Shown here in pieces: positions 39,002 through 52,599 of a DNA stretch of 64,000 nucleotides (positions are counted from its first letter, which is position 1; the number at the start of each line of letters is the position of its first letter). The translations under genes and the position numbers were made by a program. Source of the stretch: Bathymodiolus brooksi (lineage: Eukaryota > Mollusca > Bivalvia > Mytilida > Modiolidae); assembly GCA_963680875.1 (NCBI GenBank), contig OY804577.1:107147906-107211905 (forward strand). Direction: 5' to 3'. The notes under the pieces were generated by a model. The model did no database searches. It was not told the origin of the DNA and saw only the letters and a list, made by a program, of their open reading frames with translations.

Positions 39002-40328
39002 GAATAGTGATAAGATATGGAACAATATGGAAGAATGGTAAGTTGAATAGTGTTAAGATATGGAAAATATGGAAGAAAGGCAACTTGAAGATTGAAAAGA
39101 TATGAAAAATATGGAAGAAACCCAAGTTGAATAGTGAAAAGATATGGAAAATACAGAAGAAAAGTAAGTTGAATTGTGAAAAGATATGGAAGAAAGGCAA
39201 GTTGAATAGTGATAAGATATGAACAATATTGAAGAATGGCAAGTTGAATAGTGATAAGATATGGAAAATATGGAAGAAACCCAAGCTGAATAGTGAAAAT
39301 ATATGAAAAATATGGAAGAAAATTGTGAAATGATATGGAAAATATGGAAGAAAAGTAGGTTGAGATGTGAAATATGGAAAATATGGAAGAAACCCAAGTT
39401 GAATAGTGAAAAGATATGGACAATATGGAAGAAAACCAAGTTGAATAGTAAAAATATATGTAAAATATGGAAGAAACCCAAGTTGAATAGTGAAAAGATA
39501 TGGAAAATACAGAAGAAAAGTAAGTTGAATAGTGAAAAGATATGGAAAATATGGCAGAAAGGCAAGTTGAATAGTGAAAAAATATGAAAAATATGGAAGA
39601 AAATTGTGAAATGATATGGAAAATATGGAAGAAAAGTAGTTTGAGATGTGAAATATGGAAAATATGGAAGAAACCCAAGTTGAATAGTGAATAGATATGG
39701 AAAGTACAGAAGAAAAGTAAGTTGAATTGTGAAAAGATATGGAAGAAAGGCAAGTTGAATAGTGATAAGATATGAACAATATGGAAGAATGGTAAGTTGA
39801 ATAGTGATAAGATATGGAACAATATGGAAGAATGGTAAGTTGAATAGTGATAAGATATGGAAAATATGGAAGAAAGGCAAGTTGAAGATTGAAAAGATAT
39901 GAAAAATATGGAAGAATCCCAAGTTGAATAGTGAAAAGATATGGAAAATACAGAAGAAAAGTAAGTTGAATTGTGAAAAGATATGGAAGAAAGGCAAGTT
40001 GAATAGTGATAAGATATGAACAATATGGAAGAATGGCAAGTTGAATAGTGATAAGATATGGAAAATATGGAAGAAGCCCAAGCTGAAAAGTGAAAAGATA
40101 TGAAAAATATGGAAGAAAGGCAAGTTGAAAAGTGAAAATATATGAAAAATATGGAAGAAACCAAAGTTGAATAGTGAAAAGATATGAAAAATATGGAAGA
40201 AGCCAAAGTTGAATAGGGAACAGATGTGTAAATTATGGAAGAAAATTAAGTTGAATAGTGAATTGATTTGAAAAATATGGAAGAAACCCAAGTTGAATAG
40301 TGAATAGATGTGGAAAATACAAAAGAAA
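37205..40328. repeat. 3.1-kb block repeated at 7,308 bp
   Basis: It corresponds to 29,897-33,020 at a shift of 7,308 bp throughout, including the AATCCCAAG monomer near 39,916, the AATATTGAAGAATGG monomer near 39,227 and the TATAGACAATATGG monomer near 38,932. Beyond 40,328 the order changes, and the same source sequence resumes at a shift of 8,047 bp from about 40,855 to 42,385. Confidence 0.83.
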
Positions 40329-40934
40329 AGTAAGTTGAGTAGTGAAAAGATATGGAAATTAATGAAGAAAAGTAAGTTGAATAGTGAAAAGATTTGGAAA
40401 ATATGGAAGAAAGATAAATTGAATAGTGAAATGAGTTGGACAATATGGAAGAAAGGCAAGTTGAATAGTGAAAAGATATGGAAAATATGGAAGAAAAGTA
40501 AGTTGAAGAGTGAAAAGATATGAAAAATATGGAAGAAACCCAAGTTGAATAGTGAAAAGAGATGGAAAGTACAGAAGAAAAGTAAGTTGAATTGTGAAAA
40601 GATATGGAAGAAAGGCAAGTTGAATAGTGATAAGATATGAACAATATGGAAGAATGGTAAGTTGAATAGTGATAAGATATGGAACAATATGGAAGAATGG
40701 TAAGTTGAATAGTGATAAGATATGGAAAATATGGAAGAAAAGTAAGTTGAATTGTGAAAAGATATGGAAGAAAGGCAAGTAGAATAGTGATAAGATATGA
40801 ACAATATGGAAGAATGGCAAGTTGAATAGTGATAAGATATGGAAAATATGGAAGAAAGGCAAGTTGAAAAGTGAAAATATATGAAAAATATGGAAGAAAC
40901 CAAAGTTGAATAGTGAAAAGATATGAAAAATATG
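40329..40934. repeat. Inserted satellite segment between register shifts
   Basis: About 600 bp that breaks the 7,308-bp register. It matches 42,593-43,198 at a shift of 2,264 bp and so comes from inside the HOR-III unit that follows. It contains a cassette tail and the 33-bp monomer. A rare AAGGCAAGTAGAATAG occurs near 40,780. Confidence 0.75.
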
Positions 40935-43900
40935 GAAGAAGCCAAAGTTGAATAGGGAACAGATGTGTAAATTATGGAAGAAAATTAAGTTGAATAGTGA
41001 ATTGATTTGAAAAATATGGAAGAAACCCAAGTTGAATAGTGAATAGATGTGGAAAATACAGAAGAAAAGTAGGTTGAAATGTGAAATGATATGGAAAATA
41101 TGGAAGAAACCCAAGTTGAATAGTGAAAAGATATGGACAATATGGAAGAAAGGCAAGTTGAATAGTGAAAATATATGAAAAATATGGAAGAAACCCAAGT
41201 TGAATAGTGAAAATATATGAAAAATATGGAAGAAAACCAAGTTGAATAGTGAAAAGATATGTAAATTATGGATGAAAATTAAGTTGAATAGTGAAATGAT
41301 ATGAAAATATGGAAGAAACCCAAGTTGAATAGTGAATAGATATGGAAAATACAGAAGAAAAGTAAGTTAAATAGTGTAAAGATATGGAAAATATGGCAGA
41401 AAGACAAGTTGAATAGTGAAAAAATATGAAAAATATGGAAGAAAATTGTGAAATGATATGGAAAATATGGAAGAAAAGTAGGTTGAGATGTGAAATATGG
41501 AAAATATGGAAGAAACCCAAGTTGAATAGTGAAAAGATATGGACAATATGGAAGAAAACCAAGTTGAATAGTAAAAATATATGTAAAATATGGAAGAAAC
41601 CCAAGTTGAATAGTGAATATATATGAAAAATATGGAAGAAAACCAAGTTGAATAGTGAAAAGATATGTAAATTATGGATGAAAATTAAGTTGAATAGTGA
41701 AATGATATGAAAATATGGAAGAAACCCAAGTTGAATAGTGAATAGATATGGAAAATACAGAAGAAAAGTAAGTTGAATAGTGAAAAGATATGGAAAATAT
41801 GGCAGAAAGGCAAGTTGATTAGTGAAATGATATGAAAAATATGGAAGAAGCCAAAGTTGAATAGGGAACAGATGTGTAAATTATGGAAGAAAAATTAAGT
41901 TGAATAGTGAATTGATTTGAAAAATATGGAAGAAACCCAAGTTGAATAGTGAATAGATGTGGAAAATACAGAAGAAAAGTAGGCTGAAATGTGAAATGAT
42001 ATGGAAAATATGGAAGAAACCCAAGTTGAATAGTGAAAAGATATGGACAATATGGAAGAAAGGCAAGTTGAATAGTGAAAATATATGAAAAATATGGAAG
42101 AAACCCAAGTTGAATAGTGAAAATATATGAAAAATATGGAAGAAAACCAAGTTGAATAGTGAAAAGATATGTAAATTATGGATGAAAATTAAGTTGAATA
42201 GTGAAATGATATGAAAATATGGAAGAAGCCCAAGTTGAATAGTGAATAGATATGGAAAATACAGAAGAAAAGTAAGTTGAATAGTGAAAAGATATGGAAA
42301 ATATGGCAGAAAAGTAGGTTGAGATGTGAAATATGGAAAATATGGAAGAAACCGAAGTTGAATAGTGAAAAGATATGGACAATATGGAAGAAAGGCAAGT
42401 TGAATAGTAAAAATATATGAAAAATATGGAAGAAACCCAAGTTGAATAGTGAAAAGATATGGAAAATATGGAAGAAAATTGTGAAATGATATGGAAAATA
42501 TGGAAGAAAGGCAGTCGAATAGTGATAAGAAATGGACAATATGGAAGAAAGGCAAGTTGAATAGTGAAAAGAGATGGAAAATACAAAAGAAAAGTAAGTT
42601 GAGTAGTGAAAAGATATGGAAATTAATGAAGAAAAGTAAGTTGAATAGTGAAAAGATTTGGAAAATATGGAAGAAAGATAAATTGAATAGTGAAATGAGT
42701 TGGACAATATGGAAGAAAGGCAAGTTGAATAGTGAAAAGATATGGAAAATATGGAAGAAAAGTAAGTTGAAGAGTGAAAAGATATGAAAAATATGGAAGA
42801 AACCCAAGTTGAATAGTGAAAAGAGATGGAAAGTACAGAAGAAAAGTAAGTTGAATTGTGAAAAGATATGGAAGAAAGGCAAGTTGAATAGTGATAAGAT
42901 ATGAACAATATGGAAGAATGGTAAGTTGAATAGTGATAAGATATGGAACAATATGGAAGAATGGTAAGTTGAATAGTGATAAGATATGGAAAATATGGAA
43001 GAAAAGTAAGTTGAATTGTGAAAAGATATGGAAGAAAGGCAAGTTGAATAGTGATAAGATATGAACAATATGGAAGAATGGCAAGTTGAATAGTGATAAG
43101 ATATGGAAAATATGGAAGAAAGGCAAGTTGAAAAGTGAAAATATATGAAAAATATGGCAGAAACCAAAGTTGAATAGTGAAAAGATATGAAAAATATGGA
43201 AGAAGCCAAAGTTGAATAGGGAACAGATGTGTAAATTATGGAAGAAAATTAAGTTGAATAGTGAAATGATATGAAAAATATGGAAGAAGCCCAAGTTGAA
43301 TAGTGAATAGATATGGAAAATACAGAAGAAAAGTAAGTTGAATAGTGAAAAGATATGGAAAATATGGCAGAAAAGTAGGTTGAGATGTGAAATATGGAAA
43401 ATATGGAAGAAACCCAAGTTGAATAGTGAAAAGATATGGACAATATGGAAGAAAGGCAAGTTGAATAGTAAAAATATATGAAAAATATGGAAGAAACCCA
43501 AGTTGAATAGTGAAAAGATATGGAAAATATGGCAGAAAGGCAAGTTGAATAGTGAAAAGATATGAAAAATATGGAAGAAAATTGTGAAATGATATGGAAA
43601 ATATGGAAGAAAAGTAGGTTGAGATGTGAAATATGGAAAATATGGAAGAAACCCAAGTTGAATAGTGAAAAGATATGGACAATATGGAAGAAAACCAAGT
43701 TGAATAGTAAAAATATATGTAAAATATGGAAGAAACCCAAGTTGAATAGTGAATATATATGAAAAATATGGAAGAAAACCAAGTTGAATAGTGAAAAGAT
43801 ATGTAACTTATGGATGAAAATTAAGTTGAATAGTGAAATGATATGAAAATATGGAAGAAACCCAAGTTGAATAGTGAATAGATATGGAAAATACAGAAGA

Positions 43901-43980
43901 AAAGTAAGTTGAATAGTGAAAAGATATGGAAAATATGGCAGAAAGGCAAGTTGAATAGTGAAATGATATGAAAAATATGG
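40935..43980. repeat. HOR-III copy A (about 3,045 bp)
   Basis: First full copy of a 3,045-bp unit. It contains, in order, an 84-bp module followed by TAGTGAATTGATTTG, the AGGTTGAGATG cassette near 41,426, an AAGGCAAGTTGATTAG monomer near 41,816, the 1-bp-deleted cassette (AAGGCAGTCG near 42,511) and the TGATAAG module. The register to copy B is 3,046 then 3,045 bp. The interval 41,881-43,209 looks identical in content to 47,972-49,300. Confidence 0.86.
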
Positions 43981-46900
43981 AAGAAGCCAAAGTTGAATAG
44001 GGAACAGATGTGTAAATTATGGAAGAAAAATTAAGTTGAATAGTGAATTGATTTGAAAAATATGGAAGAAACCCAAGTTGAATAGTGAATAGATGTGGAA
44101 AATACAGAAGAAAAGTAGGTTGAAATGTGAAATGATATGGAAAATATGGAAGAAACCCAAGTTGAATAGTGAAAAGATATGGACAATATGGAAGAAAGGC
44201 AAGTTGAATAGTGAAAATATATGAAAAATATGGAAGAAACCCAAGTTGAATAGTGAAAATATATGAAAAATATGGAAGAAAACCAAGTTGAATAGTGAAA
44301 AGATATGTAAATTATGGATGAAAATTAAGTTGAATAGTGAAATGATATGAAAATATGGAAGAAACCCAAGTTGAATAGTGAATAGATATGGAAAATACAG
44401 AAGAAAAGTAAGTTAAATAGTGTAAAGATATGGAAAATATGGCAGAAAGACAAGTTGAATAGTGAAAAAATATGAAAAATATGGAAGAAAATTGTGAAAT
44501 GATATGGAAAATATGGAAGAAAAGTAGGTTGAGATGTGAAATATGGAAAATATGGAAGAAACCCAAGTTGAATAGTGAAAAGATATGGACAATATGGAAG
44601 AAAACCAAGTTGAATAGTAAAAATATATGTAAAATATGGAAGAAACCCAAGTTGAATAGTGAATATATATGAAAAATATGGAAGAAAACCAAGTTGAATA
44701 GTGAAAAGATATGTAAATTATGGATGAAAATTAAGTTGAATAGTGAAATGATATGAAAATATGGAAGAAACCCAAGTTGAATAGTGAATAGATATGGAAA
44801 ATACAGAAGAAAAGTAAGTTGAATAGTGAAAAGATATGGAAAATATGGCAGAAAGGCAAGTTGATTAGTGAAATGATATGAAAAATATGGAAGAAGCCAA
44901 AGTTGAATAGGGAACAGATGTGTAAATTATGGAAGAAAAATTAAGTTGAATAGTGAATTGATTTGAAAAATATGGAAGAAACCCAAGTTGAATAGTGAAT
45001 AGATGTGGAAAATACAGAAGAAAAGTAGGCTGAAATGTGAAATGATATGGAAAATATGGAAGAAACCCAAGTTGAATAGTGAAAAGATATGGACAATATG
45101 GAAGAAAGGCAAGTTGAATAGTGAAAATATATGAAAAATATGGAAGAAACCCAAGTTGAATAGTGAAAATATATGAAAAATATGGAAGAAAACCAAGTTG
45201 AATAGTGAAAAGATATGTAAATTATGGATGAAAATTAAGTTGAATAGTGAAATGATATGAAAATATGGAAGAAGCCCAAGTTGAATAGTGAATAGATATG
45301 GAAAATACAGAAGAAAAGTAAGTTGAATAGTGAAAAGATATGGAAAATATGGCAGAAAAGTAGGTTGAGATGTGAAATATGGAAAATATGGAAGAAACCG
45401 AAGTTGAATAGTGAAAAGATATGGACAATATGGAAGAAAGGCAAGTTGAATAGTAAAAATATATGAAAAATATGGAAGAAACCCAAGTTGAATAGTGAAA
45501 AGATATGGAAAATATGGAAGAAAATTGTGAAATGATATGGAAAATATGGAAGAAAGGCAGTCGAATAGTGATAAGAAATGGACAATATGGAAGAAAGGCA
45601 AGTTGAATAGTGAAAAGAGATGGAAAATACAAAAGAAAAGTAAGTTGAGTAGTGAAAAGATATGGAAATTAATGAAGAAAAGTAAGTTGAATAGTGAAAA
45701 GATTTGGAAAATATGGAAGAAAGATAAATTGAATAGTGAAATGAGTTGGACAATATGGAAGAAAGGCAAGTTGAATAGTGAAAAGATATGGAAAATATGG
45801 AAGAAAAGTAAGTTGAAGAGTGAAAAGATATGAAAAATATGGAAGAAACCCAAGTTGAATAGTGAAAAGAGATGGAAAGTACAGAAGAAAAGTAAGTTGA
45901 ATTGTGAAAAGATATGGAAGAAAGGCAAGTTGAATAGTGATAAGATATGAACAATATGGAAGAATGGTAAGTTGAATAGTGATAAGATATGGAACAATAT
46001 GGAAGAATGGTAAGTTGAATAGTGATAAGATATGGAAAATATGGAAGAAAAGTAAGTTGAATTGTGAAAAGATATGGAAGAAAGGCAAGTTGAATAGTGA
46101 TAAGATATGGAACAATATGGAAGAATGGTAAGTTGAATAGTGATAAGATATGGAAAATATGGAAGAAAGCAAGTTGAAGAGTGAAAAGATATGAAAAATA
46201 TAGAAGAAACCAAGTTGAATAGTGAAAAAATATGAAAAATATGGAAGAAGCCAAAGTTGAATAGGGAACAGATGTGTAAATTATGGAAGAAAATTAAGTT
46301 GAATAGTGAAATGATATGAAAAATATGGAAGAAGCCCAAGTTGAATAGTGAATAGATATGGAAAATACAGAAGAAAAGTAAGTTGAATAGTGAAAAGATA
46401 TGGAAAATATGGCAGAAAAGTAGGTTGAGATGTGAAATATGGAAAATATGGAAGAAACCCAAGTTGAATAGTGAAAAGATATGGACAATATGGAAGAAAG
46501 GCAAGTTGAATAGTAAAAATATATGAAAAATATGGAAGAAACCCAAGTTGAATAGTGAAAAGATATGGAAAATATGGCAGAAAGGCAAGTTGAATAGTGA
46601 AAAGATATGAAAAATATGGAAGAAAATTGTGAAATGATATGGAAAATATGGAAGAAAAGTAGGTTGAGATGTGAAATATGGAAAATATGGAAGAAACCCA
46701 AGTTGAATAGTGAAAAGATATGGACAATATGGAAGAAAACCAAGTTGAATAGTAAAAATATATGTAAAATATGGAAGAAACCCAAGTTGAATAGTGAATA
46801 TATATGAAAAATATGGAAGAAAACCAAGTTGAATAGTGAAAAGATATGTAACTTATGGATGAAAATTAAGTTGAATAGTGAAATGATATGAAAATATGGA

Positions 46901-47025
46901 AGAAACCCAAGTTGAATAGTGAATAGATATGGAAAATACAGAAGAAAAGTAAGTTGAATAGTGAAAAGATATGGAAAATATGGCAGAAAGGCAAGTTGAA
47001 TAGTGAAATGATATGAAAAATATGG
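43981..47025. repeat. HOR-III copy B (3,045 bp)
   Basis: Second copy. It departs from copies A and C at about 46,100-46,280, where it carries a GATATGGAACAATATGG monomer and a TATAGAAGAAACCAAG run instead of the GATATGAACAATATGG and GCAGAAACC sequence of the other two. This is a local replacement of similar length inside an otherwise matching copy. Confidence 0.85.
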
Positions 47026-49289
47026 AAGAAGCCAAAGTTGAATAGGGAACAGATGTGTAAATTATGGAAGAAAAATTAAGTTGAATAGTGAATTGATTTG
47101 AAAAATATGGAAGAAACCCAAGTTGAATAGTGAATAGATGTGGAAAATACAGAAGAAAAGTAGGTTGAAATGTGAAATGATATGGAAAATATGGAAGAAA
47201 CCCAAGTTGAATAGTGAAAAGATATGGACAATATGGAAGAAAGGCAAGTTGAATAGTGAAAATATATGAAAAATATGGAAGAAACCCAAGTTGAATAGTG
47301 AAAATATATGAAAAATATGGAAGAAAACCAAGTTGAATAGTGAAAAGATATGTAAATTATGGATGAAAATTAAGTTGAATAGTGAAATGATATGAAAATA
47401 TGGAAGAAACCCAAGTTGAATAGTGAATAGATATGGAAAATACAGAAGAAAAGTAAGTTAAATAGTGTAAAGATATGGAAAATATGGCAGAAAGACAAGT
47501 TGAATAGTGAAAAAATATGAAAAATATGGAAGAAAATTGTGAAATGATATGGAAAATATGGAAGAAAAGTAGGTTGAGATGTGAAATATGGAAAATATGG
47601 AAGAAACCCAAGTTGAATAGTGAAAAGATATGGACAATATGGAAGAAAACCAAGTTGAATAGTAAAAATATATGTAAAATATGGAAGAAACCCAAGTTGA
47701 ATAGTGAATATATATGAAAAATATGGAAGAAAACCAAGTTGAATAGTGAAAAGATATGTAAATTATGGATGAAAATTAAGTTGAATAGTGAAATGATATG
47801 AAAATATGGAAGAAACCCAAGTTGAATAGTGAATAGATATGGAAAATACAGAAGAAAAGTAAGTTGAATAGTGAAAAGATATGGAAAATATGGCAGAAAG
47901 GCAAGTTGATTAGTGAAATGATATGAAAAATATGGAAGAAGCCAAAGTTGAATAGGGAACAGATGTGTAAATTATGGAAGAAAAATTAAGTTGAATAGTG
48001 AATTGATTTGAAAAATATGGAAGAAACCCAAGTTGAATAGTGAATAGATGTGGAAAATACAGAAGAAAAGTAGGCTGAAATGTGAAATGATATGGAAAAT
48101 ATGGAAGAAACCCAAGTTGAATAGTGAAAAGATATGGACAATATGGAAGAAAGGCAAGTTGAATAGTGAAAATATATGAAAAATATGGAAGAAACCCAAG
48201 TTGAATAGTGAAAATATATGAAAAATATGGAAGAAAACCAAGTTGAATAGTGAAAAGATATGTAAATTATGGATGAAAATTAAGTTGAATAGTGAAATGA
48301 TATGAAAATATGGAAGAAGCCCAAGTTGAATAGTGAATAGATATGGAAAATACAGAAGAAAAGTAAGTTGAATAGTGAAAAGATATGGAAAATATGGCAG
48401 AAAAGTAGGTTGAGATGTGAAATATGGAAAATATGGAAGAAACCGAAGTTGAATAGTGAAAAGATATGGACAATATGGAAGAAAGGCAAGTTGAATAGTA
48501 AAAATATATGAAAAATATGGAAGAAACCCAAGTTGAATAGTGAAAAGATATGGAAAATATGGAAGAAAATTGTGAAATGATATGGAAAATATGGAAGAAA
48601 GGCAGTCGAATAGTGATAAGAAATGGACAATATGGAAGAAAGGCAAGTTGAATAGTGAAAAGAGATGGAAAATACAAAAGAAAAGTAAGTTGAGTAGTGA
48701 AAAGATATGGAAATTAATGAAGAAAAGTAAGTTGAATAGTGAAAAGATTTGGAAAATATGGAAGAAAGATAAATTGAATAGTGAAATGAGTTGGACAATA
48801 TGGAAGAAAGGCAAGTTGAATAGTGAAAAGATATGGAAAATATGGAAGAAAAGTAAGTTGAAGAGTGAAAAGATATGAAAAATATGGAAGAAACCCAAGT
48901 TGAATAGTGAAAAGAGATGGAAAGTACAGAAGAAAAGTAAGTTGAATTGTGAAAAGATATGGAAGAAAGGCAAGTTGAATAGTGATAAGATATGAACAAT
49001 ATGGAAGAATGGTAAGTTGAATAGTGATAAGATATGGAACAATATGGAAGAATGGTAAGTTGAATAGTGATAAGATATGGAAAATATGGAAGAAAAGTAA
49101 GTTGAATTGTGAAAAGATATGGAAGAAAGGCAAGTTGAATAGTGATAAGATATGAACAATATGGAAGAATGGCAAGTTGAATAGTGATAAGATATGGAAA
49201 ATATGGAAGAAAGGCAAGTTGAAAAGTGAAAATATATGAAAAATATGGCAGAAACCAAAGTTGAATAGTGAAAAGATATGAAAAATATG
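47026..49289. repeat. HOR-III copy C, shortened (2,264 bp)
   Basis: Third copy. It follows copy B to about 48,999, then copy A (shift 6,091 bp) to about 49,300. There it joins the start of the next copy, skipping about 781 bp of the unit. The same 2,264-bp spacing links 40,329-40,934 to copy A. Confidence 0.83.
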
Positions 49290-51280
49290 GAAGAAGCCAA
49301 AGTTGAATAGGGAACAGATGTGTAAATTATGGAAGAAAATTAAGTTGAATAGTGAATTGATTTGAAAAATATGGAAGAAACCCAAGTTGAATAGTGAATA
49401 GATGTGGAAAATACAGAAGAAAAGTAGGTTGAAATGTGAAATGATATGGAAAATATGGAAGAAACCCAAGTTGAATAGTGAAAAGATATGGACAATATGG
49501 AAGAAAGGCAAGTTGAATAGTGAAAATATATGAAAAATATGGAAGAAACCCAAGTTGAATAGTAAAAATATATGAAAAATATGGAAGAAAACCAAGTTGA
49601 ATAGTGAAAAGATATGTAAATTATGGATGAAAATTAAGTTGAATAGTGAAATGATATGAAAATATGGAAGAAACCCAAGTTGAATAGTGAATAGATATGG
49701 AAAATACAGAAGAAAAGTAAGTTAAATAGTGAAAAGATATGGAAAATATGGCAGAAAGACAAGTTGAATAGTGAAAAAATATGAAAAATATGGAAGAAAA
49801 TTGTGAAATGATATGGAAAATATGGAAGAAAAGTAGGTTGAGATGTGAAATATGGAAAATATGGAAGAAACCCAAGTTGAATAGTGAAAAGATATGGACA
49901 ATATGGAAGAAAACCAAGTTGAATAGTAAAAATATATGTAAAATATGGAAGAAACCCAAGTTGAATAGTGAATATATATGAAAAATATGGAAGAAAACCA
50001 AGTTGAATAGTGAAAAGATATGTAACTTATGGATGAAAATTAAGTTGAATAGTGAAATGATATGAAAATATGGAAGAAACCCAAGTTGAATAGTGAATAG
50101 ATATGGAAAATACAGAAGAAAAGTAAGTTGAATAGTGAAAAGATATGGAAAATATGGCAGAAAGGCAAGTTGAATAGTGAAATGATATGAAAAATATGGA
50201 AGAAGCCAAAGTTGAATAGGGAACAGATGTGTAAATTATGGAAGAAAAATTAAGTTGAATAGTGAATTGATTTGAAAAATATGGAAGAAACCCAAGTTGA
50301 ATAGTGAATAGATGTGGAAAATACAGAAGAAAAGTAGGCTGAAATGTGAAATGATATGGAAAATATGGAAGAAACCCAAGTTGAATAGTGAAAAGATATG
50401 GACAATATGGAAGAAAGGCAAGTTGAATAGTGAAAATATATGAAAAATATGGAAGAAACCCAAGTTGAATAGTGAAAATATATGAAACATATGGAAGAAA
50501 ACCAAGTTGAATATTGAAAAGATATGTAAATTATGGATGAAAATTAAGTTGAATAGTGAAATGATATGAAAATATGGAAGAAACCCAAGTTGAATAGTGA
50601 ATAGATATGGAAAATACAGAAGAAAAGTAAGTTGAATAGTGAAAAGATATGGAAAATATGGCAGAAAAGTAGGTTGAGATGTGAAATATGGAAAATATGG
50701 AAGAAACCCAAGTTGAATAGTGAAAAGATATGGACAATATGGAGGAAAGGCAAGTTGAATAGTAAAAATATATGAAAAATATGGAAGAAACCCAAGTTGA
50801 ATAGTGAAAAGATATGGAAAATATGGAAGAAAATTGTGAAATGATATGGAAAATATGGAAGAAAGGCAGTCGAATAGTGATAAGAAATGGACAATTTGGA
50901 AGAAAGGCAAGTTGAATAGTGAAAAGAGATGGAAAATACAAAAGAAAAGTAAGTTGAGTAGTGAAAAGATATGGAAATTAATGAAGAAAAGTAAGTTGAA
51001 TAGTGAAAAGATTTGGAAAATATGGAAGAAAGATAAATTGAATAGTGAAATGAGTTGGACAATATGGAAGAAAGGCAAGTTGAATAGTGAAAAGATATGG
51101 AAAATATGGAAGAAAAGTAAGTTGAAGAGTGAAAAGATATGAAAAATATGGAAGAAACCCAAGTTGAATAGTGAAAAGAGATGGAAAGTACAGAAGAAAA
51201 GTAAGTTGAATTGTGAAAAGATATGGAAGAAAGGCAAGTTGAATAGTGATAAGATATGAACAATATGGAAGAAAGGCAAG
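49290..51280. repeat. HOR-III copy D, partial
   Basis: It matches 47,026-49,016 at a shift of 2,264 bp, with private changes such as GAATATTGAAAAG near 50,510, ATATGAAACATATGG near 50,485, GGAGGAAAGG near 50,742 and ACAATTTGG near 50,892. After about 51,270 it leaves the HOR-III pattern. Confidence 0.82.
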
Positions 51281-52599
51281 TTGAATAGTGAAAAGATATG
51301 GAAATAATGGAAGAAAAGAAAGTTGAAGAGTGAAAAGATATGAAAATATGGAAGAAACCCAAGTGGAATAGTGAAAAGATATGGAAAGTACAGAAGAAAA
51401 GTAAATTGAATTGTGAAAAGATATGGAAGAAAGGCAAGTTGAATAGTGATAAGATATGAACAAAACAATATGGAAGAATGGTAAGTTGAATAGTGATAAG
51501 ATATGGAACAATATGGAAGAATGGAAAGTTGAATAGTGATAAGATATGGAAAATATGGAAGAAAGGCAAGTTGAAGATTGAAAAGATATGAAAAATATGG
51601 AAGAAACCCAAGTTGAATAGTGAAAAGATATGGAAAATACAGAAGAAAAGTAAGTTGAATTGTGAAAAGATATGGAAGAAAGGCAAGTTGAATAGTGATA
51701 AGATATGAACAATATGGAAGAATGGCAAGTTGAATAGTGATAAGATATGGAAAATATGGAAGAAACCCAAGCTGAATAGTGAAAAAATATGAAAAATATG
51801 GAAGAAAATTGTGAAATGATATGGAAAATATGGAAGAAAAGTAGGTTGAGATGTGAAATATGGAAAATATGGAAGAAACCCAAGTTGAATAGTGAAAAGA
51901 TATGGACAATATGGAAGAAAGGCAAGTTGAATAGTAAAAATATATGAAAAATATGGAAGAAACCTAAGTTGAATAGTGAATATATATGAAAAATATGGAA
52001 GAAAACCAAGTTGAATAGTGAAAAGATATGTAAATTATGGATGAAAATGAAGTTGAATAGTGAAATGATATGAAAATATGGAAGAAGCCCAAGTTGAATA
52101 GTGAATAGATATGGAAAATACAGAAGAAAAGTAAGTTGAATAGTGAAAAGATATGGAAAATATGGCAGAAAGGCAAGTTGAATAGTGAAAAGATATGAAA
52201 AATATGGAAGAAAATTGTGAAATGATATGGAAAATATGGAAGAAAGGCAAGTCGAATAGTGATAAGAAATGGAAAATACAGAAGAAAAGTAAGTTGAGTA
52301 GTGAAAAGATATGGAAATTAATGAAGAAAAGTAAGTTGAATAGTGAAAAGATTTGGAAAATATGGAAGAAAGATAAATTGAATAGTGAAATGAGTTGGAC
52401 AATATGGAAGAAAGGCAAGTTGAATAGTGAAAAGATATGGAAATAATGGAAGAAAAGTAAGTTGAAGAGTGAAAAGATATGAAAAATATGGAAGAAACCC
52501 AAGTGGAATAGTGAAAAGATATGTAAAGTACAGAAGAAAAGTAAATTGAATTGTGAAAAGATATGGAAGAAAGGCAAGTTGAATAGTGAAATGATATGA
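51281..52599. repeat. Irregular junction between HOR-III and HOR-IV
   Basis: The monomer order here matches neither neighbour for long. It holds rare variants: ATATGGAAATAATGG (51,297 and 52,436), CCCAAGTGGAATAG (51,359 and 52,499), a 5-bp insertion near 51,461 and a cassette at 52,195 missing one monomer. The AAGTGGAATAG and AAATAATGG variants continue into HOR-IV, so this segment may be its founder region. No gene is seen. Confidence 0.75.
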
